Of a DNA stretch of 64,000 nt, positions 53,487-62,023 are shown in pieces. The DNA is taken from NCBI RefSeq assembly GCF_009761675.1, contig NZ_QUZH01000002.1, forward strand, positions 1-64,000, given 5' to 3'. Position 1 is the first letter of the stretch, and each line of letters opens with the position of its first letter. Made by a program: the position numbers and the translations under genes. Source of the DNA: Bhargavaea sp. CC-171006. Its GTDB lineage: Bacteria; Bacillota; Bacilli; Bacillales_A; Planococcaceae. Below the pieces are notes generated by a model that ran no database searches, was not told where the DNA came from, and saw nothing but the letters and a program-made list of their open reading frames with translations.

Positions 53487-53517
53487 ACCGGGTCCCTCTG
53501 AGGTGCCCGGTTTTTTT
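53487..53517 (+). terminator. terminator after trxA
   Basis: A stem ACCGGG/CCCGGT with inner CCTC/GAGG pairing is followed by seven T. Confidence 0.85.
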
Positions 53518-53532
53518 GGCAGGTGAAACCAT

Positions 53533-55347
53533 ATGAATGAAACAATCCGCCAGAAACTGGCGATTTTGCCCGACCAGCCGGGATGCTATCTCATGAAAGA
53601 CCGGCAGGGCACCATTATCTATGTCGGCAAGGCGAAAGTACTCAAGAATCGTGTCCGCTCCTATTTCACCGGTTCGCATGATGCCAAGACGCAACGGCTT
53701 GTGAGCGAGATCGAGGACTTTGAATACTTCGTCACATCCTCTGACATCGAAGCGCTCATCCTGGAGCTGAATCTGATCAAAAAGCATGATCCGAAGTACA
53801 ATATCATGCTTAAGGACGATAAAACCTATCCCTATATCAAACTGACCGCCGAACGGCATCCGCGCCTGATCGTGACGCGGAAAGTCAAGAAAGACAAGGG
53901 CAAGTACTTCGGTCCTTATCCGAATGCCTATGCCGCGCAGGAGACGAAAAAACTGCTTGACCGGATTTATCCGCTCCGGAAATGCAACACGCTTCCGGAC
54001 CGGGTATGCCTCTATTACCATCTCGGTCAGTGCCTGGCACCATGTGTCAATGAGGTCACTCCGGAGACATACCGTGAGATGACGGCCGGCATCACCAGGT
54101 TCCTGAATGGCGGGTACAAGGAGGTCAAGGATGACCTGTCCCGCAAGATGCAGGATGCGGCGGAAAAACTGGAGTTCGAACGGGCGAAGGAATACCGTGA
54201 CCAGATCTCGAATATCGAAGCCGTCATGGAAAAGCAGAAAATGACGACGACAGATATGACTGACCGGGACGTGTTCGGCTATGCAGTCGACAAAGGATGG
54301 ATGTGCGTCCAGGTATTCTTTATCCGGCAGGGCAAGCTGATTGAAAGGGATGTTTCGCTTTTTCCGATCTACCGCGATCCGGAGGAGGAATTCCTGACGT
54401 ATATCGGGTCATTCTATGACAAGCCGGAGCATATTCAGCCAAAGGAAATTTTCTTCCCTGAAGGGACGGACCTGGAAATTGTCAGCCAACTGCTCGATGC
54501 AAAGGTCACGGTGCCGCAGCGCGGACAGAAAAAAGACATGGTTAAACTTGCTGAGAAAAATGCGCAAATCGCACTTTCCGAGAAGTTCCAGCTGATCGAG
54601 CGCAGAGAGCAGAGGACGGTAGGTGCCGCCGAACAGCTCGGCGAAGCAATGGGCATCGCGACGCCGCTCCGCATTGAAGCGTTCGACAACTCCCATACAT
54701 TCGGTGCTGAGGCGGTGTCCGCCATGGTCACGTTCGTCGACGGCCGGCCCGATAAAAAAGGTTACCGGAAGTACAAGACGAAGACTGCTTCCCGCCATGA
54801 CGACTATGGAGCGATGAGGGAAGTGGTCCGCAGAAGGTACGTCCGTGTACTGAGGGACAATCTTCCACTTCCGGATCTGGTTCTCATCGACGGAGGAAAA
54901 GGTCAGATCAGCGCCGCAAAGGAAGTCATAGAGGACGAACTCGGTCTCGACATCCCTGTTGCCGGCCTCGCAAAGGACGATAAGCACCAGACTGCGCTTC
55001 TCCTGTACGGGGACCCGCCTGAAGTTGTTCCGCTTAAGCGGACCGGCGAAGCCTTTTACCTGCTCCAGCGGATCCAGGACGAAGTGCACCGGTTTGCCAT
55101 CACGTTCCACCGGCAGCGGAGGGGAGCGAAATCTCTCACTTCCTCACTGGACGGGATTCCGGGAGTCGGGGCAAAGCGGAAAAACCAGTTGCTCAGTCAT
55201 TTCGGATCGGTCAAGAAGATCCGCGCTGCTGACGTGGACGAACTTAAGGAAGCGGGACTTCCGCAATCCGTCGCGGAAACAGTGCAGCAATATTTCAGGG
55301 AGCAGGACAAGGCAAAAGAAGAAAAGACATCCGGTACCGGCGAATAA
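53533..55347 (+). CDS. uvrC: excinuclease ABC subunit C
   Basis: A 604-residue nuclease making both incisions in nucleotide excision repair. An N-terminal GIY-YIG domain (about 14-92, [21 protein letters not shown]), UVR motif (about 200-235), RNase H-like catalytic part ([36 protein letters not shown]) and a C-terminal (HhH)2 pair ([18 protein letters not shown]). Full length. It is followed at 12 nt by a DUF1992 gene. Confidence 0.97.
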   Translation: MNETIRQKLAILPDQPGCYLMKDRQGTIIYVGKAKVLKNRVRSYFTGSHDAKTQRLVSEIEDFEYFVTSSDIEALILELNLIKKHDPKYNIMLKDDKTYPYIKLTAERHPRLIVTRKVKKDKGKYFGPYPNAYAAQETKKLLDRIYPLRKCNTLPDRVCLYYHLGQCLAPCVNEVTPETYREMTAGITRFLNGGYKEVKDDLSRKMQDAAEKLEFERAKEYRDQISNIEAVMEKQKMTTTDMTDRDVFGYAVDKGWMCVQVFFIRQGKLIERDVSLFPIYRDPEEEFLTYIGSFYDKPEHIQPKEIFFPEGTDLEIVSQLLDAKVTVPQRGQKKDMVKLAEKNAQIALSEKFQLIERREQRTVGAAEQLGEAMGIATPLRIEAFDNSHTFGAEAVSAMVTFVDGRPDKKGYRKYKTKTASRHDDYGAMREVVRRRYVRVLRDNLPLPDLVLIDGGKGQISAAKEVIEDELGLDIPVAGLAKDDKHQTALLLYGDPPEVVPLKRTGEAFYLLQRIQDEVHRFAITFHRQRRGAKSLTSSLDGIPGVGAKRKNQLLSHFGSVKKIRAADVDELKEAGLPQSVAETVQQYFREQDKAKEEKTSGTGE

Positions 55348-55359
55348 AGGAGGAACGGG

Positions 55360-55731
55360 ATGAACTGGAGAATCGTCGAGGATGCCATCCTCAAGGCGCG
55401 GGAGGAAGGGAAGTTCAATAACCTTCCCGGCGCCGGCAAGCCGTTGCCGAAGGACGAACTTGAACATGTGCCGGCCGACATCCGTATGGCGGTCAGAATC
55501 CTGAAAAACAGCGGTTACGATGAAGAAGCCATGTTCGTGCAGAGAGAAATGACCGAACTGGGCGGCAGGCTGAAGAGTGCCCCCGAGGAGGATAAGTCTG
55601 AGCTGGAGCAGGCCTACAACCAGCAGATGAGGAAGATGAATAGCCTGCTTTCAAAAAAGGGAGTGCGCACCAACAGTTCCGCGTTCAGGCAATACAGCCG
55701 GCAGGTCAATGACCGCCTGAAATGGGACTGA
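55360..55731 (+). CDS. DUF1992 (DnaJ-homologue-subfamily C28-like) protein
   Basis: A 123-residue protein with the DUF1992 core GKFNNLPGAGKPLPKDEL and a charged helical C terminus. In eukaryotes the domain is joined to a J domain (DNAJC28); stand-alone bacterial members are uncharacterised. RBS AAAGGAGGAACGGG-ATG. It stands where lysC is found in B. subtilis, and is read with uvrC. Confidence 0.85.
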   Translation: MNWRIVEDAILKAREEGKFNNLPGAGKPLPKDELEHVPADIRMAVRILKNSGYDEEAMFVQREMTELGGRLKSAPEEDKSELEQAYNQQMRKMNSLLSKKGVRTNSSAFRQYSRQVNDRLKWD

Positions 55732-55780
55732 CCTTAGCCAAGTGGGGCTGTCGGAGCAACCGGACTCGGCAAATGGAATA

Positions 55781-55838
55781 GCAAACGGCACGGACACCGG
55801 CCCGCGTTAAGCGACCAGAGTCCGTGCCGTTTGCAATT
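55781..55838. terminator. hairpin between the DUF1992 gene and yslB
   Basis: A 14-bp stem GCAAACGGCACGGA/TCCGTGCCGTTTGC (55781-55794, 55821-55834) with a 26-nt loop and AATTTT tail. It likely ends both convergent genes. Confidence 0.65.
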
Positions 55839-55872
55839 TTCTCCCCGAACTTATGGGACAGTAACGGGGTGC

Positions 55873-56289
55873 TTATTCCCAAGCCAACGTCAGTTTGACA
55901 ATGCCTTGCCGCCGGTCCGCCTCCGGCCGGCACTCAGTGATCCGGTCGTGGATTTTCTGATACTGACCCGCCAGAAAACCGGCTTCGACGGAAAAGCAGC
56001 GCCGGCCTTTCCTGACCAGTTCCGGATTGGGTTTAAGTTCATAAGTGATCTCCCTTTTGCCGGTCGATTCAATGCTGAGGATTCCCCAGCCCGCTTCATT
56101 GAAAAAACCGGCAGCTTCATCCATATCAAAGAGGGGAAATTCGGATGCCAGTTCCTTGCCGGCCCAGTACAGGATTTCATCCTCATGTCTGCCAAGGACT
56201 GATGGAAGAATATAATCGCGGAAAAGAGTATAGCCGAACTCTGTCGGTTTTTCGTTTTCCTTTCCGGCATTTTCCGGTTTCAACTCCAT
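55873..56289 (-). CDS. yslB: DUF2507 protein YslB
   Basis: A 138-residue protein of the YslB/DUF2507 family (TEFGYTLFRDYILPSVLGRHEDEILYWAGKELA). A V4R-like ligand-binding fold has been suggested for relatives. It is next to sdhC in B. subtilis as well. The gene reads away from sdhC, so the 243-nt space between is a divergent control region. Start ATG 56289 after GAGGCGAGCATAA. Confidence 0.88.
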   Translation of the reverse strand: MELKPENAGKENEKPTEFGYTLFRDYILPSVLGRHEDEILYWAGKELASEFPLFDMDEAAGFFNEAGWGILSIESTGKREITYELKPNPELVRKGRRCFSVEAGFLAGQYQKIHDRITECRPEADRRQGIVKLTLAWE

Positions 56290-56362
56290 TTATGCTCGCC
56301 TCTTCCATTGGAAAAACTTGACCGGAAGCTTTTTTAGCTGCCCGGGAACCGCATACGCGGCT

Positions 56363-56371
56363 TTTGTCGAA
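56363..56371 (+). promoter_or_regulatory. candidate Spo0A box upstream of sdhCAB
   Basis: TTTGTCGAA matches the 0A-box consensus exactly and ends 15 nt upstream of the sdhC -35. See the sporulation kinase and spore genes elsewhere in the window for context; by chance about one such site is expected per window. Confidence 0.35.
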
Positions 56372-56386
56372 AATGTGACCGTCACC

Positions 56387-56415
56387 TTGATTTCCCTCTA
56401 CTTGAGGAGTACAAT
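56387..56415 (+). promoter_or_regulatory. promoter of sdhCAB
   Basis: TTGATT (56387-56392), 17-nt spacer, TACAAT (56410-56415). The leader before sdhC is about 110 nt. Confidence 0.75.
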
Positions 56416-56532
56416 GGTCATGTCTTAAATATTGTAAACATGATTAAATATGCAGTCAATGTACGCTTCCGCCGGCAGGCGGGGGCATCCTTGTCTGCCT
56501 GTTTATCAGTACTAAGGGGGGTAAAAGATTTC

Positions 56533-57138
56533 ATGAGAGATTCTGATTTTGGCTTGCGCCGGCTGCATTCGCTGCTTGGGATTCTCCCGATCGGCCTGTT
56601 CCTAACGCAGCACCTTATCATCAACCACTTTGCAACACAGGGGGTTGAGGCATTCAACAGGGCGTCGGACTTCATGGGCAACCTGCCTTTCGTTCTCTGG
56701 CTTGAGTGGATCGTCATCTACATCCCGCTCATGTTCCACGCGTTTTTCGGCCTTTATATCGCGTTTACCGCCAAGCCGAACACGAGCCGCTACGGTACAT
56801 ATCGCAACTGGATGTTCTTCCTGCAGCGGATTACAGGTGTATTCCTTGTAATCTTCATCGCTTGGCACATCTGGCAGACGCGTGTCCAGAAGGCATTCGG
56901 TGCAGAAGTCGACTTCGACATGATGGCAGACATCGTCGCCAATCCTCTTATGCTCGCGTTCTACGTGGTCGGCATCGTCTCCGCGACGTTCCACTTGGCG
57001 AACGGCTTCTGGTCGTTCCTCGTCACATGGGGCATCACGCAGTCTCCGCGTTCGCAGCGCATCTCTACGTTTGTCATGATGGGTCTGTTCCTCGTCCTGT
57101 CCGTGATCGGCATCCGTGCCATCTTCGCATTCGTGTGA
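56533..57138 (+). CDS. sdhC: succinate dehydrogenase cytochrome b558 subunit
   Basis: A 201-residue five-span diheme membrane anchor as in B. subtilis SdhC (202). The heme-ligand histidines lie in RRLHSLLG, LTQHLIINHF, LMFHAFFGLY and FIAWHIWQT/ATFHLANG. It passes electrons from the SdhAB head to menaquinone. ATG 56533 follows AAGGGGGGTAAAAGATTTC; the upstream open frame is not used. Confidence 0.95.
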   Translation: MRDSDFGLRRLHSLLGILPIGLFLTQHLIINHFATQGVEAFNRASDFMGNLPFVLWLEWIVIYIPLMFHAFFGLYIAFTAKPNTSRYGTYRNWMFFLQRITGVFLVIFIAWHIWQTRVQKAFGAEVDFDMMADIVANPLMLAFYVVGIVSATFHLANGFWSFLVTWGITQSPRSQRISTFVMMGLFLVLSVIGIRAIFAFV

Positions 57139-57191
57139 TGACTGGCATCCCGTGTCACCTACTTTGATCTAACTGAGGAGTGAAAGATAGA

Positions 57192-58943
57192 ATGGCGAAA
57201 AGCAAGTTGATCGTCGTCGGCGGCGGCCTCGCCGGCCTGATGGCGACGATTAAGGCTGCCGAAGCAGGCACGCCCGTCGAATTATTTTCCCTGGTCCCTG
57301 TAAAACGTTCCCACTCCGTCTGTGCACAGGGCGGCATCAATGGTGCGGTCAACACGAAAGGGGAAGGCGATTCCCCAATGATCCACTTTGATGACACTGT
57401 GTACGGCGGTGACTTCCTGGCGAACCAGCCACCTGTCAAGGCGATGGCTGAAGCGGCACCGGGAATCATCCACCTGATGGACCGGATGGGCGTCATGTTC
57501 AACCGGACCCCTGAAGGTTTGCTTGACTTCCGCCGTTTCGGCGGAACGCTCCACCACCGTACGGCATTTGCCGGAGCAACGACCGGCCAGCAGCTTCTTT
57601 ACGCGCTGGACGAGCAGGTCCGACGCTTTGAAGTGGAAGGCCTCGTCAAGAAGTATGAAAACTGGGAGTTTCTCGGAGTCGTTCTCGACGACGAAGGCGT
57701 CTGCCGCGGAATCTCCGCTCAGAACCTGAAAATAATGGAAATCCAGACATTCCGCTCGGATGCCGTCATCATGGCGACCGGCGGACCTGGAATCATCTTC
57801 GGCAAGTCGACAAACTCCGTCATCAACACTGGTTCCGCTGCGGCAATCGCTTATCAGCAGGGCGCAACTTACGCGAACGGCGAGTTCATCCAGATTCACC
57901 CGACAGCAATCCCAGGAGACGACAAACTCCGTCTCATGTCCGAGTCCGCCCGCGGTGAAGGCGGCCGTGTCTGGACTTACAAGGACGGCAAGCCTTGGTA
58001 CTTCCTCGAAGAAAAGTACCCGGCATACGGAAACCTCGTGCCGCGTGACATCGCGACACGTGAAATCTTCGACGTCTGCGTCAACCAGAAACTCGGTATC
58101 AATGGCGAGAACATGGTTTACCTTGACCTCTCTCATAAAGATGCGCATGAGCTGGATGTCAAGCTCGGCGGAATCATCGAAATCTATGAGAAATTCACGG
58201 GCGACGATCCTCGCAAAGTACCGATGAAGATCTTCCCGGCAGTCCATTACTCGATGGGCGGCCTCTGGGTAGACTACGACCAGATGACGAACATTCCCGG
58301 ACTGTTTGCTGCAGGTGAGGCAGATTACTCCATGCACGGCGCAAACCGCCTCGGTGCAAACTCCCTCCTGTCCGCAATTTACGGCGGCATGGTTGCCGGC
58401 CCTAACGCAGTCAAGTACATGGAAGGCCTCGACAAGCACGCCGAGGACCTGTCGTCCACGCTGTTTGACGGTGTCGTCAAGTCCGAAGAGCAGAAGTGGG
58501 ACAACATCATGAAGATGGATGGCACGGAAAATGCTTACGTCCTTCACAAGGAACTCGGCGAGATCATGACGGACAACGTTACGGTCGTGCGCTTCAACGA
58601 CAAGCTCCAGGAGACGGACTACAAGATCCAAGAACTTCTCGAGCGCTACGAGAACATCAACGTCAACGACACGTCCCGCTGGTCCAACCAGGGTGCGGCA
58701 TTTACCCGCCAGCTCAAGAACATGCTATACCTGGCACGGGTCATCACAATCGGAGCTCTTAACCGTGACGAAAGCCGCGGTGCGCACTTTAAGCCGGACT
58801 TCCCTGAGCGGAACGACGAAGAGTTCCTGAAGACGACAATGGCTTCGTTCAACGGTGCCGCCAACGCACCGAAGTTCGAGTATGCCGATGTCGATGTTTC
58901 CCTGATCAAGCCGCGTAAGCGCGACTATACATCCAAGCATTGA
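57192..58943 (+). CDS. sdhA: succinate dehydrogenase flavoprotein subunit
   Basis: A 583-residue FAD subunit. The dinucleotide fold is KLIVVGGGLAGLMATIKAAE, the covalent FAD histidine is in KRSHSVCAQGGINGA, and the active-site segments are HPTAIPG and SESARGEGG. It oxidises succinate to fumarate. ATG 57192 is preferred over GTG 57180, which abuts GAGGAG. Between sdhC (53 nt) and sdhB (25 nt). Confidence 0.97.
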   Translation: MAKSKLIVVGGGLAGLMATIKAAEAGTPVELFSLVPVKRSHSVCAQGGINGAVNTKGEGDSPMIHFDDTVYGGDFLANQPPVKAMAEAAPGIIHLMDRMGVMFNRTPEGLLDFRRFGGTLHHRTAFAGATTGQQLLYALDEQVRRFEVEGLVKKYENWEFLGVVLDDEGVCRGISAQNLKIMEIQTFRSDAVIMATGGPGIIFGKSTNSVINTGSAAAIAYQQGATYANGEFIQIHPTAIPGDDKLRLMSESARGEGGRVWTYKDGKPWYFLEEKYPAYGNLVPRDIATREIFDVCVNQKLGINGENMVYLDLSHKDAHELDVKLGGIIEIYEKFTGDDPRKVPMKIFPAVHYSMGGLWVDYDQMTNIPGLFAAGEADYSMHGANRLGANSLLSAIYGGMVAGPNAVKYMEGLDKHAEDLSSTLFDGVVKSEEQKWDNIMKMDGTENAYVLHKELGEIMTDNVTVVRFNDKLQETDYKIQELLERYENINVNDTSRWSNQGAAFTRQLKNMLYLARVITIGALNRDESRGAHFKPDFPERNDEEFLKTTMASFNGAANAPKFEYADVDVSLIKPRKRDYTSKH

Positions 58944-58968
58944 TCTCTGAGAAAGGAGACGCATAAAA

Positions 58969-59769
58969 ATGGCTGAAAATGCTGTAAAGGAACGGAATGA
59001 GGCGACGGCCGCAAAGACCGTCCAGTTTAAGATCCAGCGTCAGGATAGCCCGGAATCGAGCCCTTACTGGGAAACGTTTAATGTCCCGTACCGCCAGAAC
59101 ATGAACGTCATTTCGGCGCTCATGGAAATCCGCCGGAACCCGGTGAACTCCGAAGGCAAGAAAACTTCTCCGATCCAGTGGGAAATGAACTGTCTCGAGG
59201 AAGTCTGCGGTGCCTGCTCGATGGTCATCAACGGCCGCCCGCGCCAGTCTTGTACGGCGCTTGTCGACCAGCTGACCCAGCCGATCACACTTGAGCCGAT
59301 GCGCACGTTCCCGGTCGTCCGCGACCTGGTCGTCGATCGTGAAGTCATGTTCGACTCGCTCAAGAAGGTCAAGGCATGGGTGCCGATCGACGGTACGTAT
59401 GACCTCGGCGAAGGCCCGCGTATGCCTGAGCGCAAGCGCCAGTGGGCTTATGAACTTTCCAAGTGCATGACTTGCGGCGTATGCCTTGAAGCTTGCCCGA
59501 ACGTCAACGACAAGACGAACTTCATCGGCCCTGCGCTGATTTCCCAGGTCCGTCTGTTCAACGCTCATCCGACTGGCGCGATGAACCGTGACGAACGTCT
59601 GGATGCCCTGATGCAGGACGGCGGACTCGCAGAATGCGGTAACTCACAGAACTGCGTAGTCGCCTGCCCGAAAGGCATTCCGCTTACGACATCGATCGCT
59701 GCAATGAACCGCGCAGCATCCGTATACTCCTTCAAGCGCTTCTTCGGTTCCGACCACATGGTCGACTGA
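58969..59769 (+). CDS. sdhB: succinate dehydrogenase iron-sulfur subunit
   Basis: A 266-residue subunit with ligands for three clusters: [2Fe-2S] in EMNCLEEVCGACSM, [4Fe-4S] in CMTCGVCLEACPN and [3Fe-4S] in CGNSQNCVVACPKGIPL. It bridges the flavin and heme. RBS GAAAGGAGACGCATAAAA. The N terminus (about 1-25) is longer and more charged than the minimal family start. Ends before a strong terminator. Confidence 0.97.
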   Translation: MAENAVKERNEATAAKTVQFKIQRQDSPESSPYWETFNVPYRQNMNVISALMEIRRNPVNSEGKKTSPIQWEMNCLEEVCGACSMVINGRPRQSCTALVDQLTQPITLEPMRTFPVVRDLVVDREVMFDSLKKVKAWVPIDGTYDLGEGPRMPERKRQWAYELSKCMTCGVCLEACPNVNDKTNFIGPALISQVRLFNAHPTGAMNRDERLDALMQDGGLAECGNSQNCVVACPKGIPLTTSIAAMNRAASVYSFKRFFGSDHMVD

Positions 59770-59779
59770 TTTGCGCCGT

Positions 59780-59820
59780 CCCCAGCGAACCGGTATGTCC
59801 GGTCCGCTGGGGATTTTTTT
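59780..59820 (+). terminator. terminator after sdhB
   Basis: A stem CCCCAGCG-ACCGG/CCGGT-CGCTGGGG is followed by A and seven T. Confidence 0.88.
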
Positions 59821-59901
59821 AATTGAAGAGAGAGATCAGCCCCTGAACGGCCGTGTCACCTGAGCAGGCAGTTTTATATAGTAGGAACATGCCCGTGCAC
59901 C

Positions 59902-59930
59902 TTCTCAACATTTGTCTCATCTGATAATAT
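59902..59930 (+). promoter_or_regulatory. promoter of ysmA
   Basis: TTCTCA (59902-59907), 17-nt spacer, TAATAT (59925-59930), the same -10 as in the fadR promoter. Confidence 0.55.
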
Positions 59931-59933
59931 ATA

Positions 59934-59951
59934 AGAATGAATAGTCATTCA
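59934..59951 (+). promoter_or_regulatory. FadR operator upstream of ysmA
   Basis: AGAATGAATAGTCATTCA matches the FadR box TGAATGANTANTCATTCA at all but the first base and shares the ATAG centre with the fadR operator. It lies 4 nt after the -10 and 25 nt before the ysmA start. Confidence 0.85.
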
Positions 59952-59975
59952 TTTTAGTTGGCGGGAGGAATGGTC

Positions 59976-60434
59976 ATGAGGGCATCATACATCGGGGATT
60001 TTAAGGAATGGAAAAAGGGGTTCAGCTTTTCGGTACCAGTCACTGTCCGATTCTCCGAGACGGATATGTTCGGTCATCTGAACAATACGGTCAATTTCAC
60101 TTATTTTGAATACGCAAGGATCGAGTACCTGAAACACCTCGGCCTTATGGAGAATTGGCTGGATGAGGATGAAGGGGCCATTACGGTTGTTGCCGACCTT
60201 CAGTGTGATTATCTGAAGCAGGTATTCTTTGATGAACAGCTGGACATCCATGTAAAAACCGCCAGAGTCGGCAGCACTTCGCTGGATATCCACTATCTAG
60301 CGACCGACCGGGACGGGGAGCCGGCATTTACCGGACGGGGAACGATTGTCCAGGTGAGCAGGAAAACCGGCAAACCGCTTCCGTGGTCGGACAAAGCACT
60401 GGATGCAATCGGTGCCGCCTCGGCTTTATCGTGA
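59976..60434 (+). CDS. ysmA: acyl-CoA thioesterase-like protein YsmA
   Basis: A 152-residue hot-dog-fold 4-hydroxybenzoyl-CoA thioesterase-type protein: VRFSETDMFGHLNNTVNFTYFEYARIEYL carries the conserved Asp of the catalytic loop. It likely hydrolyses acyl-CoA. ATG 59976 follows GCGGGAGGAATGGTC; two earlier in-frame starts overlap the site. A FadR operator at its promoter ties it to fatty-acid breakdown. It precedes gerE as in B. subtilis. Confidence 0.88.
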   Translation: MRASYIGDFKEWKKGFSFSVPVTVRFSETDMFGHLNNTVNFTYFEYARIEYLKHLGLMENWLDEDEGAITVVADLQCDYLKQVFFDEQLDIHVKTARVGSTSLDIHYLATDRDGEPAFTGRGTIVQVSRKTGKPLPWSDKALDAIGAASALS

Positions 60435-60464
60435 TAAACCTTTAAATGCCGGGCAAATGCCGTC

Positions 60465-60492
60465 ACCGCCGGACCCGTCCCTTCATACTCTA
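60465..60492 (+). promoter_or_regulatory. sigma-K-type promoter of gerE
   Basis: The -10 CATACTCTA (60484-60492) fits the sigma-K consensus CATAnnnTA exactly; AC at 60465-60466 lies 17 nt upstream as the -35. gerE is sigma-K dependent in B. subtilis. Confidence 0.75.
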
Positions 60493-60521
60493 CGATGAAG
60501 AGTTGAGGGGAGGGGCGCTAC

Positions 60522-60746
60522 GTGGCGGATGAGCTGCATCATCGTTCATTGCTTACCGGAAGGGAAAGAGAGATTTTCCAGCTGCTGGTGAAGGATCAGA
60601 CAACGAAGGAAATTGCAGCCAAGCTGGGAATCAGCGAAAAGACCGTCCGGAATCATATTTCGAACACCATTCAGAAACTTGGGGTATCCGGACGCGCTCA
60701 GGCAATTGTCGAGCTTCTCCGGCTATCGGAACTCTCGCTTGACTAA
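60522..60746 (+). CDS. gerE: spore-coat transcription regulator GerE
   Basis: A 74-residue LuxR-type stand-alone helix-turn-helix protein (LTGREREIFQLLVKDQTTKEIAAKLGISEKTVRNHISN), the same length as B. subtilis GerE (74). It regulates late mother-cell coat genes. GTG 60522 follows GGGGAGGGGCGCTAC. A sigma-K-type promoter lies just upstream. Indicates that late spore-coat morphogenesis is encoded. Confidence 0.95.
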   Translation: MADELHHRSLLTGREREIFQLLVKDQTTKEIAAKLGISEKTVRNHISNTIQKLGVSGRAQAIVELLRLSELSLD

Positions 60747-60816
60747 ATATACTTGCCATTCCGCAAGAAACCGTTCACAATATAAGTATTCAAACGGTTT
60801 CGGGAGTGGTGAGTTG

Positions 60817-61311
60817 ATGGCTGGCTTGAACGGAGAGGACCTGCAGCATAACGGGGAAGAAATCGCCTTCGTCGAAAAGGAGCTGCGTCATATCGCTGCG
60901 CTGATCAAACAGAGCGGACGGGAGATTCTTGATAATTATCCAATCACCCCGCCGCAGTTCGTGGCACTGCAATGGCTGCTTGAACTCGGCGACATGACGA
61001 TCGGAGACCTGTCGAATAAGATGTATCTGGCCTTTTCGACGACGACCGATCTCGTAGACAGAATGGAAAAGAACCGTCTTGTGAAGCGGGTCCGCGATGA
61101 ACAGGACCGGCGAGTCGTCCGGATTCATCTGCTGGAGGACGGGGAACGCATTATCCAGGAAGTCATCGAGAAACGGCAGAAGGACCTTCAGGCCGTGCTG
61201 TCCGATTTTTCGGCGGATGAAGTCGTCCGGCTTTCCGGCATGCTGTCCAAGCTGCATAGCGGCATGAAGGAAGGCAGGAAGCGAAGAATGGATATGAAGA
61301 ATAAAGAGTGA
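60817..61311 (+). CDS. ysmB: MarR-family transcription regulator YsmB
   Basis: A 164-residue MarR regulator; the winged helix spans about 40-110 with QDRRVVRIHL wing. The signal and targets are unknown. ATG 60817 follows CGGGAGTGGTGAGTTG. It follows gerE by 70 nt in the same order as in B. subtilis. No self-operator palindrome was noted. Confidence 0.85.
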   Translation: MAGLNGEDLQHNGEEIAFVEKELRHIAALIKQSGREILDNYPITPPQFVALQWLLELGDMTIGDLSNKMYLAFSTTTDLVDRMEKNRLVKRVRDEQDRRVVRIHLLEDGERIIQEVIEKRQKDLQAVLSDFSADEVVRLSGMLSKLHSGMKEGRKRRMDMKNKE

Positions 61312-61326
61312 TGGCGGCTGATGAAG

Positions 61327-61353
61327 CCCGGAGCAGAAGCGCTTCGGGTTTTT
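61327..61353 (+). terminator. terminator after ysmB
   Basis: A stem CCCGGAGC/GCTTCGGG (one GU pair) with a 6-nt loop is followed by five T. Confidence 0.75.
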
Positions 61354-61417
61354 CGCTGTCCTGAAACGGTTATGATACGAGGAGACGGCAACTGCCGGGC
61401 GGAAGGAGCAGATACGG

Positions 61418-62023
61418 ATGAACGAAGTGATTATTGCAACAAAAAACCGAGGGAAAGCAAAGGACTTTGAAGCGCTCTTATCACCCTATGGAATCAAGGT
61501 CCTCACTCTCTACGATGTGGCGCCGGAACTTGAAATTGAAGAAACGGGCACAACGTTCAGGGAAAACGCGGCTCTGAAAGCTGAGACTGTTGCAGAAAAG
61601 CTTGGAAAAATGGTGATTGCTGATGACAGCGGCCTTGCAGTGGATGCACTGGGCGGGAAGCCGGGCGTCTATTCAGCGCGCTACAGCGGTAAGGGGGCAA
61701 CGGACGAGCGCAATATTGAAAAGCTGCTTGCGGAACTTTCCGGTGTGCCGGATGAGGAACGCACTGCGCGTTTTGTCTGTGTACTTGCGGTCGCAGCACC
61801 GGGTACGGAAACCCGCTTTTTCGAGGGAGCATGCGAAGGGCGGATTCTCCGCACTCCTGCAGGGGAGAACGGCTTCGGTTATGATCCCGTCTTCTATGTT
61901 CCAATGGAAGAGCGGACCATGGCACAGCTGACGCCGGAAGAGAAAGCAGTCGTATCCCATAGAGGAGAAGCGATCCGGAGCCTCGAGGAACAGGCAGGGG
62001 AATTGTTTGGTGAAAAGCAATGA
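61418..62023 (+). CDS. rdgB: RdgB/HAM1 family non-canonical purine NTP pyrophosphatase
   Basis: A 201-residue enzyme hydrolysing ITP, dITP and XTP to the monophosphate. TKNRGKAKDFEALL (nucleotide loop), ADDSGLAVDALGGKPGVYSARYSG (active site) and GENGFGYDPVFYVP are complete. B. subtilis homologue YsnA. RBS GGAAGGAGCAGATACGG. It overlaps ysnB by 4 nt (ATGA). Confidence 0.95.
   Translation: MNEVIIATKNRGKAKDFEALLSPYGIKVLTLYDVAPELEIEETGTTFRENAALKAETVAEKLGKMVIADDSGLAVDALGGKPGVYSARYSGKGATDERNIEKLLAELSGVPDEERTARFVCVLAVAAPGTETRFFEGACEGRILRTPAGENGFGYDPVFYVPMEERTMAQLTPEEKAVVSHRGEAIRSLEEQAGELFGEKQ

Noticed and set aside
57282-58631. 449-codon minus-strand frame opposite sdhA
   Set aside because: Long antisense frame caused by GC-rich codon use; sdhA is unambiguous on the plus strand.
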